From: Heterocephalus glaber
Lineage: Eukaryota; Chordata; Mammalia; Rodentia; Bathyergidae
Length of the DNA: 64,000 nucleotides
NCBI RefSeq assembly: GCF_000247695.1
Contig: NW_004624734.1
Coordinates: 6,891,014 to 6,955,013, forward strand
Direction of reading: 5' to 3'
Shown here: one piece after another, positions 47,919-58,226 of the stretch
Position numbering within the stretch: the first letter of the stretch is position 1
Layout of the letters: the number at the start of each line of letters is the position of its first letter
The notes under the pieces: generated by a model
What the model was told of the DNA's origin: nothing
Databases searched by the model: none
What the model saw: only the letters and a program-made list of their open reading frames with translations
Made by a program: the position numbers and the translations under genes

Positions 47919-48144
47919 GAGGCCGTCCTGAAGGAGACTGAGGCAGCTGCAGGCCAGGTTCGAGCAGCTGGAACGCATGCAGCAGAAGGAGACCCTGAAA
48001 CTCGAAGAGCAGAGGAGAGCTCTGGAGAAGGAAATGCTGGCTCTCTCCAAAAAGAAACCGGCCTGGAAGATGTCCCAGGGCCGGGTGTCGGCATCGAGTA
48101 CCAGCAAGAAGGAGGATGACAGTAAATACTACAATTTTATGTAA
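47919..48144 (+). pseudogene. Untranslated remnant of the septin C-terminal coiled coil
   Basis: After the TAG the septin similarity continues: EAVLKET in the same frame, then a one-base frameshift near 47943, then QLQARFEQLERMQQKETLKL, EEQRRALEKEMLALSKKK and the end KYYNFM before TAA at 48142-48144. This is the parental coiled-coil tail. The stop plus frameshift show that the retrocopy has lost full-length coding ability, although amino-acid similarity remains good. Confidence 0.8.
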
Positions 48145-49176
48145 CCCAACAGTTGCAGAGTGGAGCTTAACCTAACTTAGAATCCAAGTTAAATATGTTT
48201 TCATTTAGCAAAAGTAAAATTATAATTATGCTTGATTTTCTTGGTGTTTTTAATTTGTGTTTTGACCATTTTTATATCGGGCACATGCCACAGTTCTTGA
48301 CATTAATGGAAAAAAATACTTTCAAGGCTAGGTAAACACATAAAGCCAGAGTGGGTGATTGCTAGAAACCCCTCTGTTGCTGTTTTGCCATGAATCTAGA
48401 TATTTTCCTCTGCTTTTAAGTGATTTTCATTTGGCTCTGCTTTGTACCAAAAGCAAAGGCTTGGTGCCCTTGGAAATACAGAACTCATTCATGTTATGGC
48501 CCATTTGTGTGCATATGCCAGGATGCATCCTGTTTTCAATATACATGAAGCACAAATTTTGAGCTATAGGTTTTGAAAGGTATTGGAAAGCTAAAACTCT
48601 AATCTTTCTCTCTCTATATATACACACATATATATACATCATATATATGTATATATATTTAGTGTTACTGGGGATTGAACACAGGGCCTTCACACTGAGC
48701 GACATCCCCAGCCTTTATTATTTATAGGCAATGTTTTGTTAAATTGACCTAGCTGCATTCAATTTCGAACCTCTTGTCTCAGTTTACCATAGTACTGATA
48801 TTACAGATTTGTGCTACCATTCTTGCTTTAGAACTTTTTACATTGTTAATAAAATTACCTAATTGAGGAGCAAGAAGTAGCTCAGCAGTAGAACATATAC
48901 CTTTCCTGCATGAACCAAAAATAAAACAACTGACATTCTCTATTTTGTTTGTATTTTCTATTAAAATGTAAGGGTCAAATGAGCCTGGTGGTATATGACT
49001 CTTGAGTGGCTGAGGTAGGAGGACTGCAAGTTCAAATGCAGCTCAGGCTGCTTAGCAACTTAGCATTACCTTGTCTTGGAAAAAAGGGGGGAGGGGCTGG
49101 GGTATAGTTCATTTCAAACCCCTGGGTTCATTCCCCAGTACCACCATCAATCAATCATAAAATATCAAGTTTGGTG

Positions 49177-49490
49177 TGTTAGTTTTCCCACATTGTGCAA
49201 AAATACCTGAGAAAATCAACTTAAAGGGAGGAAAGTTGTTTTGGCTCACAGTTTCAGTGGTTTCAGCGCATGGCTGGGTGGCTCCATTGTTTCTCAGCCT
49301 TCCTCAGGCAGAATACCATGGTCAGAGGGTGTCTCAGAGCAAACTACCTCATGGAGTTCAGAAAGGAGACAGGGAGAGATAGAAAGGAGAAGGTATTGGG
49401 GATAAATACACCCTTCTAAGGCCTACAGCATAATCTACCTGTTCCCACTAGAGCTCATATCCTAATATATACCACCTCCCAGTAACCGTT
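49177..49490 (-). repeat. MaLR-type LTR-like repeat, copy 2
   Basis: TGTGTTAGTTTTCCCACATT, then GGCTCACAGTTTCAGTGG and CACCTCCCAGTAACC. It is a homologue of 41650-41930. Confidence 0.5.
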
Positions 49491-49784
49491 TGCTGGTGAC
49501 CAAGCCAGCCTTCAACATAAAAGACCGTTCAGGCACAAACTATTATCAGCTGGTGAGGTTGTGGAGCATTGGAGCCATCTCTCTTGCTGGTGGGAATGCA
49601 AAGTGATACCACCCCTGGGAAACAGCTTGGCAGCTCCTCAGGAAGCTCACCAGCGCTGCTGTTTGTCAGCCACGCCACTCCTAGTATCCACTTATAGAAT
49701 CGACAAGTGTTCAAGCAGGAACTTGTACGTGAGTGTTCATAGCAGTTCTGGTCACAGTAGCCAAAAGAGAAACAGACCTGTTGT

Positions 49785-50075
49785 TATTTGAACCCTTAAT
49801 GTTCCCCCAAAGCTCCAGTGTTGAATGTTTGGTCCCCAGTGCAGCAGGAATATTCAGAGGCCTTTAAGAGGTGACTGGATCATGATTAATGGATTAATCC
49901 TGTTACAGATTCAGGGCTTAATGGGTTCTGATGTAGCAATGAGCTCCCTCTCTGCTTCCTGCCTGCCATGAGGTGAGCAGCCAGAACAGGTCTTTTCCCC
50001 TTAAGCTGATTGCCCGTGGGTATTCTGTCACAGTGACAGAGGTGAACACAAACCCATAAACCCTCAACGAATGAT
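49785..50075 (+). repeat. LTR-like element, MaLR-like
   Basis: TTGTTATTTGAACCCTTAATG, CCCCCAAAGCTCCAGTGTTG and CCTTTAAGAGGTGACTGGATC follow the order of the copy at 55578-55870. Confidence 0.45.
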
Positions 50076-50823
50076 TAAATAAAGTGTTACACAAATTCAA
50101 ACAGTGAATATTCAGGGATAAAAAGGAACAAAGTCTGAGCATTTGTGGCCCATGCCTTATAATTGCAGCACTTAGGAGACTGAGGCAGGAGAACCATGAG
50201 TTCAAGGCTAGTGTGAGCTAAATAGCAAGACCTTGTCGAAAAGGAGGGGGGCTGGGATGCAGCTAAGTACAAAGGCCCTGGGTCGAACCCCAGTACTGGA
50301 AAAAAAAAATTTAAGATGTATCTCCATGGTAAAGTGTTTGCCTAGCATATGTGAGGCCCTGGGTTCAAACACCAGCACCAAAAAAAAACAAAACAAAAAA
50401 AACAGGAATGAAGCATGAGTGCATGCTCCAGCATGAGCTATGAAAACACTGCCAAGTGAAAGAAATGAGGCACAAGGCCGAGGACTGCATGGTCCATTTC
50501 TATGGAGAATCCAGAATGGGCAAATTCATACAGACCCAAATCGAGGTCAGGGGCTACTGAGAGCTGGGGACAGGGGTCATGGGGTGGCTGCTGATGGGCG
50601 TGAGGTTTTCTTTGGGTGCTGGAAAAATCCTGGCACTCGGTCCAGGTGGTGGGTGTAGTTGGTGCCAGGGAAAGTACACCTCAAAATGGGTACAATGGTA
50701 CATTTTATGTTATGTCTACTTTACCATTAAAAATGTGGCTATATTCAGGGTATATTATTCAAAAAGATAAAATGTATGTGCCATTAAACCTAATTTCTCA
50801 TTCAGAGTACTTCTAGAAGTTTT

Positions 50824-50914
50824 GTTGTTTTTTTTTTTTGGTACCGGGGATTGAACTTGGGTCCTTGCACTTGTGAGGCAGGCGGCGAAACCACTGAGCT
50901 AAATCCCCAGCCCA
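50824..50914 (-). mobile_element. ID SINE with perfect target duplication
   Basis: TTCTAGAAGTTTT flanks it at 50811-50823 and 50916-50928. The body (GGTACCGGGGATTGAACTTG) is close to consensus, so it is young. Confidence 0.95.
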
Positions 50915-51247
50915 TTTCTAGAAGTTTTATGGGATTTTTATTTTTATTTTTTTGAGACAGGGTCTTGATATGCACTTCAGGCTGGCCTTGAACTCACTGT
51001 GTAGCCGAGGCTGGGCTCAAACTTGTGGTGATCCTCCTGCCTCAGCCACAGGGGTGTACCCCCAACCCTTGGCTTGTGGGGTTTTTAGAGCTGGGGAAGA
51101 AACCCCATAGAGATTGATAGCTTATGCCTACATTATAGAGCTTGTCAAAAATATTCAGCAGCTTTTTTTTTCTTTTTTTGTACTGAGGATCGAACCCAGG
51201 GACTTTGCACTGAGCTACATCCTCAGCCCTTTTTAAATTTTTTATTT

Positions 51248-51361
51248 TGAGACAGTCTCTCACTAAGTTGCTAAGTTGCCCAGGCTGGGCTCAAATTTGT
51301 GATCCTCCTGCCTCAGCCTCCCAGAGTGCTGGGATCAGAGGCATATACCACCATGCCTGGC
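51248..51361 (-). mobile_element. B1-like SINE, older subtype
   Basis: TTGAGACAGTCTCTCACTAA, GTTGCCCAGGCTGGGCTCAA and ACCACCATGCCTGGC. The 'CTAAGTTGC' arm differs from the 'CTATGTAGTTC' arm of the main B1s here, which suggests a separate subfamily. Confidence 0.75.
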
Positions 51362-51756
51362 TTCATCAATTTTCTAATTATCACGTATCCACGTGTAGCC
51401 ACACAAATTTTTCCACCACAAAGTTTGTAGTTCTCTCTGAGCCACTGGTTGGAATCTTGACCCTAAACTGAAAACCAACCTTGCAAAAGCCAATCTTGGC
51501 TCACAAACTGGGGCCCAACAAACAAACCATTCTGACTTATTTCTGTCTCAAACATCATTGGTTATTGGGTGTGCAAAGCTGTGCAAAATCATTAGCCTAT
51601 GTACTAGAATATGATTTCTTCATCTGTAAATTAGATTACTATAAGTAGACTGTGCAGAGGCAGAATACTAGAACTGACCTAAAGATGAAATATTAAATCT
51701 GTATTTGTCCCTATGGCTATGCACCAAGGGGCTACCCATCTCTTTTCAAAGAAAGT

Positions 51757-51762
51757 TTTAAT
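51757..51762 (-). terminator. AK7: AK7 polyadenylation signal ATTAAA
   Basis: The common variant ATTAAA lies 168 bases after the AK7 stop codon on the minus strand. No AATAAA was seen closer to the stop. Cleavage would be expected near 51735-51745. Confidence 0.55.
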
Positions 51763-51929
51763 GAAGTAGTCATCTATTGCCATATTGCTTTTTATAATGG
51801 TTCTACTTTACAGAATATTTGCTTACAGGAAAAAAATTTCAAAATCTGGGAATGTATTTTGAAAGCACTTTTTCCAATGACAATGTTAGGTTGTTCTGTA
51901 AAGGTGGATGACACCAAGTCTTCAACGTT

Positions 51930-51968
51930 TTACTGCGTTTCAGGATTGTTCTTGAAAAGATATTCTGC
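51930..51968 (-). CDS. AK7: AK7 last coding exon (12 codons plus stop)
   Basis: After the acceptor TTTTAATTGTAG the minus strand encodes AEYLFKNNPETQ and stops with TAA. This completes the Dpy-30 motif and matches the end of known AK7 proteins. The coding part is only 39 bp. A (GA)n tract lies 36-73 bases upstream of the splice site. Confidence 0.95.
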   Translation of the reverse strand, partial: AEYLFKNNPETQ

Positions 51969-52000
51969 CTACAATTAAAAGGGAAAAACAATTTAGAAAG

Positions 52001-52003
<3 letters not shown>

Positions 52004-52041
<38 letters not shown>
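52004..52041 (-). repeat. (GA)n microsatellite before the AK7 terminal exon
   Basis: A 38-bp (TC)n on the plus strand reads (GA)n in the AK7 transcript, ending 36 bases before the last exon. The possible branch site TTTCTAAAT and the pyrimidine tract lie between repeat and exon. Confidence 0.95.
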
Positions 52042-52042
<1 letters not shown>

Positions 52043-52237
52043 AATACTGAGGCTCAAACTGAGAAGTGCTCTACCACTGTGCTGTATCCCCAGCCCTTTT
52101 TGCTTTTTATTTTGAAACTGGGTGTTCCTAAATCGCTACACTGACCCCCTGGGCTCAAGCTTCCACTCTCTTGCCTTAGACTCTCAGAGTGTGGGCACTG
52201 CAGGTATGTGTCACATATATAATGGAAATAAGGTCAC

Positions 52238-52328
52238 AGGCCAGGGATTTAGCTTAGTGGCACTGTGCCTGCCTTGAGCAGGCACAAGGTCCTGAGTTTG
52301 ATCCCCATTACCGGAAAAAAACAAAATA
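52238..52328 (+). mobile_element. ID SINE
   Basis: GGCCAGGGATTTAGCTTAGT and GAGTTTGATCCCCATTACC. It has a small internal duplication (GCCTTGAGCAGGC). Confidence 0.85.
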
Positions 52329-52478
52329 AGGGCTGGGGGTGTAGCTTGATGGTACAGCACTTCTTTTTTTTATGAGTACATAATGTTTACATTACTTGTG
52401 TGGAGTTGGTGCATGTATATAACACAATTTAATTCCTTTTCACATCCCCTTTCTGTCCCCTCCCACATCTCCATCTCT

Positions 52479-52566
52479 CTTTTTTTTTTTTGGTACTGGG
52501 GATCGAACTTGGGTCCTTGCGCTTGTGCACCAGGGGTCGCCACCAGGGAGCTAAGGCCCCGGCCCC
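52479..52566 (-). mobile_element. ID SINE
   Basis: GGTACTGGGGATCGAACTTG with CACCAGGGAGCTAAGGCCCC. It is inserted in a C/T-rich L1 3' end. Confidence 0.85.
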
Positions 52567-52800
52567 ACCCCTGCAATGTCTTGACCCCTTTCCCTTTGAG
52601 AAAGATCTATCTCCCTACTTCCTATGCTCTGTCTTTTATTTTGCTCTGTATTGATAGAGCAGTTCTTGCCTAACACAAGTAAGGCCCTGGATTCAATCCT
52701 TACCCCCCCCCCACACACACCACATTAAAAAAATTAAAATACATAAATTATGCTTCCAAATGAATAATAAAAGTCATACTATATAAGAATATGTGTGTGT

Positions 52801-52866
52801 GAGAGAGGAGGAAGATGAAGAAGAGAAGGAGAAGGAAAAGGAGGAGGAGGAGGAGGAGGAGGAGCA
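52801..52866 (+). repeat. Purine (GGA/GAA)n run
   Basis: GAGAGGAGGAAGATGAAGAA followed by GGAGGAGGAGG. It is pure purine apart from one T. Confidence 0.9.
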
Positions 52867-53007
52867 GCAGAAATCTTACTGCAAATTAAACATATTAGAA
52901 GCTATTTCCCAAATAACCAGACAGTTTCTCTATCTCAACTGGTTTTCTGCTAAATTTCAGGCATATTTTATTTTCAAATCAATATTTTAAAAAATTAAAT
53001 CTCTTAC

Positions 53008-53166
53008 CAGAAAATCAACGGGATCATCCGGTCTAACCTTACAACACTCATTCAGACCTTGCACGAGAGTCGGCATAACATGGGTCATTAAGTAGTTTCT
53101 CAGGGGAGCAGACTGCACCTCCAGTAATTCTCTTTCTTCTCTCTTCACTTCCTCTAGTTGTTTATT
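53008..53166 (-). CDS. AK7: AK7 exon (Dpy-30 motif, main part)
   Basis: The 159-bp exon has 53 whole codons: [20 protein letters not shown], then [20 protein letters not shown] and [13 protein letters not shown]. The [17 protein letters not shown]...PDDPVDFL segment is a Dpy-30 motif, a helical dimerisation/docking fold shared with RIIa-like proteins in cilia. The acceptor is TTTATAG and the donor GTAAGAG. Confidence 0.97.
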
Positions 53167-53276
53167 CTATAAACAGAACATTTGGGGTGGGTTAAATTTA
53201 CAGCCGGAAAGGGGAAAACATTTTTACATAACTCCCCCCAGAGCGCATTACAGTTAGACACTTTTTTTTTTTTTCT

Positions 53277-53395
53277 GAGACAGGGTCTCCTTATGTAGTT
53301 CAGACTGGCCTTGAACTCACTATATAGCCCAGGCTGGCCTCAAACTGACAGAGATCCTCCTGCCTCTGCCTCCCAAGTGCTGGGATTATAGTCAT
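53277..53395 (-). mobile_element. B1 SINE, extended form
   Basis: GAGACAGGGTCTCCTTATGT, both CTGGCCTTGAACTCAC and CAGGCTGGCCTC units, then AGTGCTGGGATTATAG. Confidence 0.9.
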
Positions 53396-54693
53396 GAACT
53401 TTTTTTTAAAGGCAGAGTCTTTCTATGTAGTCCAAACCAGACTTGAACTTCTTATGTAGTCCAGGCTAGCATCAAACTTGGAATTCTTCTGCCTCAGCCT
53501 CTCCAGTGCTAGGATCATAGGTGTGCATCACTCTATCGGTTGGATTTTTTTTTTTTTGTACTGGGGATTGAACACAGGGCCTTTGCACTGAACATTTTTA
53601 TTCTTTGATACAGACAAGATCTTCCTAAATCACTGAGTTGCCCAGGCTGGGCTTGAACTTTCAATCCTTCTGCCTCAGCCTGTTAGAGTGCTAGGATTAC
53701 AGGAGCACACCACCACGCCCATGCACCATCCCCAGCTTGGATTCTTATACCAAAATAATTTCTGTTTTCCCAGGTGAAGAAAAGAAAGTAAGAAAGAAAG
53801 AGGAAGAGAGAAAGAGGAAGAGAGAGAAATCACAGGAGTGCTACTAGAAATCCGAAGAGTGTTAGTAAGGGGTCGTGTGTACTCCTTGCTTGGCATACCA
53901 TCTCCCCCTCTCTTAGCAACAGTAACTCCAGGCTTCATTTCAGAGGTCTTCCTGCTCTGCCAGGTGTGCTGAGTAATCCAGCACTTGGAATCTGAGGCAG
54001 TAGGATCATGAGTTTGAGGTCAACCCGTAGTGAGCTCAAGGCCAGCCCAGAGTACATAATGAGACACTATCTAAAAAAGACCAAAACTGAGCCTCAGGGT
54101 GTGGGTGGCCATGGACATCAGTTCAGGGTGAGCACAGCAAGGTGCAGCCAACCGCAGAAGACAGAACAGAGAAGGCCTCTCAGGTCCTTGGTGACGTCAG
54201 AGCCGCCAGATTGGGCCTCACTTGAAGCCAGCCTGACCTTTGCACTGCCCAAGGAATCCATACGTTTTCTTTATGTCTGTGATATCTCGAGTTTGCTTTT
54301 CTGTAACTTGCAAGATAGAGTCCTAACTATTATTTTTTGAAAAAGAGATCTTTCTCAGCAAGACAGCAGACTCAGATATCACAATGGGGAAAAAGGATGG
54401 GTGGACTTGAGTACATGGAAGCATAAAACTTTTGTTTGGCCATAGAAAACACCATAAATATTGTTATTATTTTTGTTGTGTGCTTGTGGAGAAAGTGGAG
54501 AGCTGCAGATGCAACTGAGTGCTGTTCTGGGGAGCAGAATCACTTACTAGGCATAGTGATCTGGGAAACTAGGAATGTGGGATGAGTAGAGTGCAATGCA
54601 TAAATAAATGGGGGACAACTGAATTAAATCACAAGGCAACATGCAGAATGCTACACATATACATGCTGTGTTAATACCACTCACAGGGGTAGT

Positions 54694-54790
54694 TTTTTTG
54701 TTTTGTTTTGTTTTTGGTACCGGGGATTGAACTCGGGTCCTTGTGCTTTCGAGGCAGGCGGCAGAACGACTGAGCTAAATCCCTAGCCCC
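54694..54790 (-). mobile_element. ID SINE
   Basis: GTTTTGTTTTTGGTACCGGG then GGCAGAACGACTGAGCTAAA. It is near-consensus. Confidence 0.9.
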
Positions 54791-54817
54791 TAAATATGGA
54801 GATAAGAGATTTTGGAC

Positions 54818-54896
54818 GGGGGGGTACCAGGGATTGAACTTGGGACCTTGTACTTTCGAGCCAGACTGTGGAACCACTGAGCTAAATCCCCGGCCC
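54818..54896 (-). mobile_element. ID SINE adjacent to another
   Basis: GGGGGTACCAGGGATTGAAC and GAACCACTGAGCTAAATCCC. It is only about 30 bp from the copy at 54694-54790, in the same orientation. Confidence 0.9.
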
Positions 54897-55084
54897 TTGT
54901 TTTTTTTTTAATTAATACTAAGCATAGACCATGGATGTTTTTAAAAAAATGGTACACATGACAAGGAAACAACCATCCAAACAAACAAACTTGTTGCAGG
55001 TATTTCAGTGGATCTCTACACTGGGACAGGGAGGGGAGCTGGCAGAGATGGCCTTGCCAACTCCTCCCAGACTCTGGACCTCAC

Positions 55085-55305
55085 CCACTCCTCCCAGCGG
55101 GCCATCCTCTCTGCTGTCTCCGCAGCCTCCTTCTGCTCACGAGCAGCCTCCTCGGCAGCCTCCTTGGCCAGGTGCATCTCTGCAGCTTTCTGCTCCAGCT
55201 CTGCCTTCTCCTCTTCTGTTAGACCGTAATTCCGAGGCTCCCCAATCTCTCGGATCAGCTGTTTGATAGCAAGTCTGTTCTGAGCATCTTCAAGTTTCCC
55301 TACAT
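55085..55305 (-). CDS. AK7: AK7 exon (charged helical linker)
   Basis: This exon of 221 bp starts [20 protein letters not shown] and runs through [20 protein letters not shown] to ERMARWEEW. After the kinase core it becomes a long Glu/Ala/Lys-rich helix, probably coiled coil, that links to the C-terminal Dpy-30 motif. The acceptor is TTTTTACAG and the donor GTGAGG. Two bases complete the split Asp codon and 73 codons follow, leaving phase 0. Confidence 0.96.
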
Positions 55306-55577
55306 CTGTAAAAACCAAGAGAGAGGAGATCAACACAAACTTAGATGCCAGCCCTGTCAGCAGTTGGGAAAGTGCTTTATTAGTGTAAGTGTGCGGTAGT
55401 AAATGATGTCAGTTGCCACACTGAGGTTTCCTTTTCTAGTCAGCAGCACACTTCAGGATTTCTTTTCTCATGTGCAAATGTTACACGAATCTGAAAATCA
55501 TGGTTAGGAAGAGTGTGCTTGAGCCTGTGAATTCTAATAATCACTCTAGAGTGAGTAAATGGAAAGGGGGACCAGAG

Positions 55578-55870
55578 TGCCATAGTTTGGATTGTGAATG
55601 TCCCCAAAAGCCCCTGTGTTAAGGCTTGGTCCCAGGGTGGTGCACTGGAAGGTGGTGGGGCCTTTAAGAGGAGGAGCCTGGTGGGAGGTCTTTTAGTCGG
55701 GAGCATTGTGCCCTCAAAGTAGATTGTGACGCCAGTCTCTTCATCTGCTTCCTGGCCGTTGAGGTGAGCAATTATGATCTGACACACGTGTTCCCTCATC
55801 ACAGGTTCAAAGCAAAAGCTAACACCATGGACTGAACCCTCTGAAACTTCAACCCAAAATAAAACTTTTG
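55578..55870 (+). repeat. LTR-like element, MaLR-like
   Basis: GCCATAGTTTGGATTGTGAA, GGTGGTGGGGCCTTTAAGAG and CCATGGACTGAACCCTCTGA, ending with AAAATAAAAC. A partner copy lies at 49785-50075. Confidence 0.5.
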
Positions 55871-56089
55871 TTGTTTATTCTCTTGAGGTGCTGGGGATTG
55901 AACCCAGGTCCTTGCACATGCTGGGGCAGCACTCTAAGACCCTCTTTGTAAGTTAGCTATCTCAGGTCTTTTGTTATGGTGACAGAAAGCTGACCAGCAC
56001 AGACCACCTCAAAAGTAGTGAGCTCTCCATCCCTGAAAATGTTCAAGCAAAGGCTGGGACATTTCTTCCAGAAGTTTCCACAGAAGGAA

Positions 56090-56520
56090 ATCCTGTACAT
56101 ATTGGAAGCCAGGAAGAATGACCTTAAGGTTTTGTTTCTGAAGGACCCTAGTTAGCGAGACAGACTCCATATTGCTGCTGAACGACCCACCTGCCTGCCC
56201 TTTAGATGAACTCAAAAGGAGGAAGCTTAGAAACCTCCTCCCCTTAGAGAGTCTCTTAGAAACAACAATTAATCAACTATTATTTTACAGATGTTCTAAC
56301 AACAGGACATTCTGCTTCTGTACCTTTTGCTTGCTTTACTAGTTCTATCCCATAGGGAGGCCTAGAAACTGTTGGCCTCAAAGGTGTATAAAATATGTTA
56401 ATCTTCCCCCAGTTGGGGCTCAAGTCCGATGCTCGGCTCAGGTCCTGGCCAGTAATAAACTCCTGTGTGGATTTTATATTGGTCTCTGGTTGGTTCTTTC
56501 TCACTGCGTGCAACAGTTTC
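56090..56520 (+). repeat. Solo ERV LTR
   Basis: Carries a TATA motif (GTGTATAAAATATG, about 56382) and, about 70 bases on, a poly(A) signal (CAGTAATAAACTCC, about 56450). The T/G-rich stretch TCTGGTTGGTTCTTTC follows. This TATA-to-AATAAA spacing is typical of a short R region. No internal retroviral sequence adjoins it. Confidence 0.6.
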
Positions 56521-56594
56521 TGAAAAATCAATGACTCTGTGATAGATTTTAATTCATAATAAATTAACCATTTCACTCAGCCTTCTTGGATATA

Positions 56595-56950
56595 CATCTT
56601 AGTCACTTTCTCATTGCTAAGACACAATACCCAATACCTGCAACTTAAGGAAGGAGAGGTATTTGTTTTGGTTCCCGTTTCAGTCTATAGTTGGCTGGTT
56701 CTGAGATAGGACAGCATGGCACAGGGGTATTGCGGAGGGGAGCAGACAGGAAGCAGTGAAGGGAGGAGCTGGAAAGGGAGATAAACCCTTCCGGGTCACA
56801 TCCCCAGTAACTTGTATCTTCCAGCCAGGCCCCACCTCCCAACACCAAGCCAGCTGTAGTGCCCCATAATCCCATCATCTTCCACAACCCCTGTCTTTGA
56901 GTGTATGAGGTTTTGGTGGGGGGAGAGCCAGATATAAACCCTAACCCTCC
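56595..56950 (-). repeat. MaLR-type LTR-like repeat, copy 3
   Basis: CACTTTCTCATTGCTAAGAC, CAGTCTATAGTTGGCTGG, then CCCACCTCCCAACACCAAG. It follows the same order as 41650-41930. Confidence 0.5.
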
Positions 56951-57289
56951 AGAATATGTGGCCAATGTTAATATCAAGACTAAAGAGAGGACGAGGAGCA
57001 ACAGAAAGAAGAGGAGGAGGAAAAAGGCTCATTAGACAATGAGCTTCCCATAAAGACACTGAGGTCATAACTTCTACATGCTGTCTTAAGTTTTCCTGGA
57101 AAACCCAAGAGACTGGTGTGCAGTGGACACATTCTGGCACTGACCCCGTCCAGGCCTTCTGTGGGTTACTGCCCGCCCCACCCTCACGCATAGCCACAGG
57201 TGTCCCTGTCTGTGTTTGGGTGAACTTGATGTAGATGGGAGACACCTCCAGGTTCTAATGTTGCGGCAGAGCAGAGCAGCTCTGCACTA

Positions 57290-57790
57290 TACCCAGGTGT
57301 TACAGCTCAGTATCACAGGCAAGTGCCACAGCGCTGAAGGCACAGCTGAGCTTGACAGCTCAGTGTAGTGGCTCTGGGTCGCAGCTCTCCTAATTTGAAG
57401 ACTCAAGAATCTGACGGCCAGTTGAAGAGGTAGACAGAAAATACTTTTATTATACCAGAAAGCCCTGGCTGGCTCAGAGGAGTCTGAAAGCTCTACCAGA
57501 AATGAGAGCTCCTTATATAGGGATCTACAGGGTAGGTGAGCATGCTCTCTGAAGCAAGGGGGCAGAGTTACAGAATATTCCTGAAACACATGCCTTGTGA
57601 GCATGCTCACTGAAGCAGGGGGGGGCGGAGTTACAGAACATTCCTGAAACAGAGGGGTGGGGTTACAGAACATTCCTGAGAAGGGGTGGGGCTTAACAGA
57701 ACCTTCTTGTGAGGGGGCAGAGCTTAACAGAACATTCCTGAAAGGTCACACAGTTCAGTCACAAACCATTCTGATACATTGGGCAGGAGC
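57290..57790 (-). repeat. Solo LTR with tandem enhancer-like repeats
   Basis: On the minus strand the order is as expected for an LTR: repeated U3 motifs (57741-57565), a TATA box (CTATATAAGG, about 57511-57520) and a poly(A) signal (AATAAA at 57446-57451). The U3 core, GTTACAGAACATTCCTGA on the plus strand, occurs five times with small changes at about 57566, 57629, 57662, 57692 and 57723. A second motif, GTGAGCATGCTC, occurs at about 57537 and 57597. The outer ends are estimates. Confidence 0.7.
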
Positions 57791-58175
57791 CCAGCAACAC
57801 AAACTTACATTTCCAAATCAAAACATTCTGTGGATATAAGAAAAAAATGGAGGCAAGGCAAGGGCCTGTCTCACTGTAGAGCACTTCTCTATCACTAACA
57901 TGAGGAGAGGGAGGAGAGCAGGGCGATGCATTAGTTATGAGCAAAGTCAAACCCTTGAAAAAGCAAAAGACACATACACAAAAACAGAAAAGTCACCCTA
58001 GGCACCTCTTGAGTGTCCGACCTCTGACAAGCTTAGGTGTATTCTCCTTGAATCCTTTGTGTAATTACAACTCAGTTCACTAAGCACCCTGAGACCTTTT
58101 GAGAGGGCTCTGCCTAGCTCTGCGCCTGGCTCTCAGTGTAACTTGGAAACTACAAAGCAGTGAGTGGTCTCAGTC

Positions 58176-58178
<3 letters not shown>

Positions 58179-58223
<45 letters not shown>
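58179..58223 (+). repeat. (GA)n microsatellite
   Basis: Forty-five bases of uninterrupted AG repeat in an AK7 intron. Confidence 0.95.

Positions 58224-58226
<3 letters not shown>

Larger units (their letters stand above)
48145..51739. other. Intergenic region downstream of AK7: content
   Basis: 48145-48600 is AT-rich and may be retrogene 3' UTR; no repeat is recognised there. It is followed by a TATA/CACA simple stretch (48610-48660), SINE tails, B1-like copies (about 48980-49085 and 50135-50250), MaLR-like repeats, and an ID/B1 cluster at 50824-51361. 50400-50810 and 51370-51739 hold nothing I recognise. Confidence 0.55.
51969..53007 (-). other. AK7 last intron: content
   Basis: Holds the GA tract, a decayed SINE (about 52042-52215), an ID SINE (52238-52328, plus), an L1 3'-end fragment (about 52360-52478), an ID SINE (52479-52566, minus) and a GGA/GAA purine run (52801-52866). 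No other coding sequence was seen. Confidence 0.75.
53167..55084 (-). other. AK7 intron: content
   Basis: Three reverse B1-type copies (53277-53395, about 53410-53530, about 53626-53720) follow each other, then a GAAA/GAGA run (53775-53830) and a plus B1 (about 53960-54075). Two ID SINEs lie near the next exon (54694-54790, 54818-54896, both minus). 54090-54690 has no recognised repeat or exon. Confidence 0.7.

Noticed and set aside
46608..48107. A 499-codon open frame antisense to the septin retrogene
   Set aside because: It mirrors the GC-rich codons of the sense frame (few antisense stops arise when third positions are G/C). The translated product resembles no protein I know and is very low in complexity.
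54008..54340. A 110-codon plus-strand frame between AK7 exons
   Set aside because: It starts in a B1 SINE and shows no recognised protein similarity.
57287..57673. A 128-codon minus-strand frame with repeated peptide units
   Set aside because: The peptide repeats come from the tandem U3 repeats of the LTR, not from a repeat protein.
57537..57741. Regularly spaced repeats that could suggest a CRISPR-like array
   Set aside because: The units are imperfect, the spacing is irregular and the setting is an LTR in a vertebrate genome.
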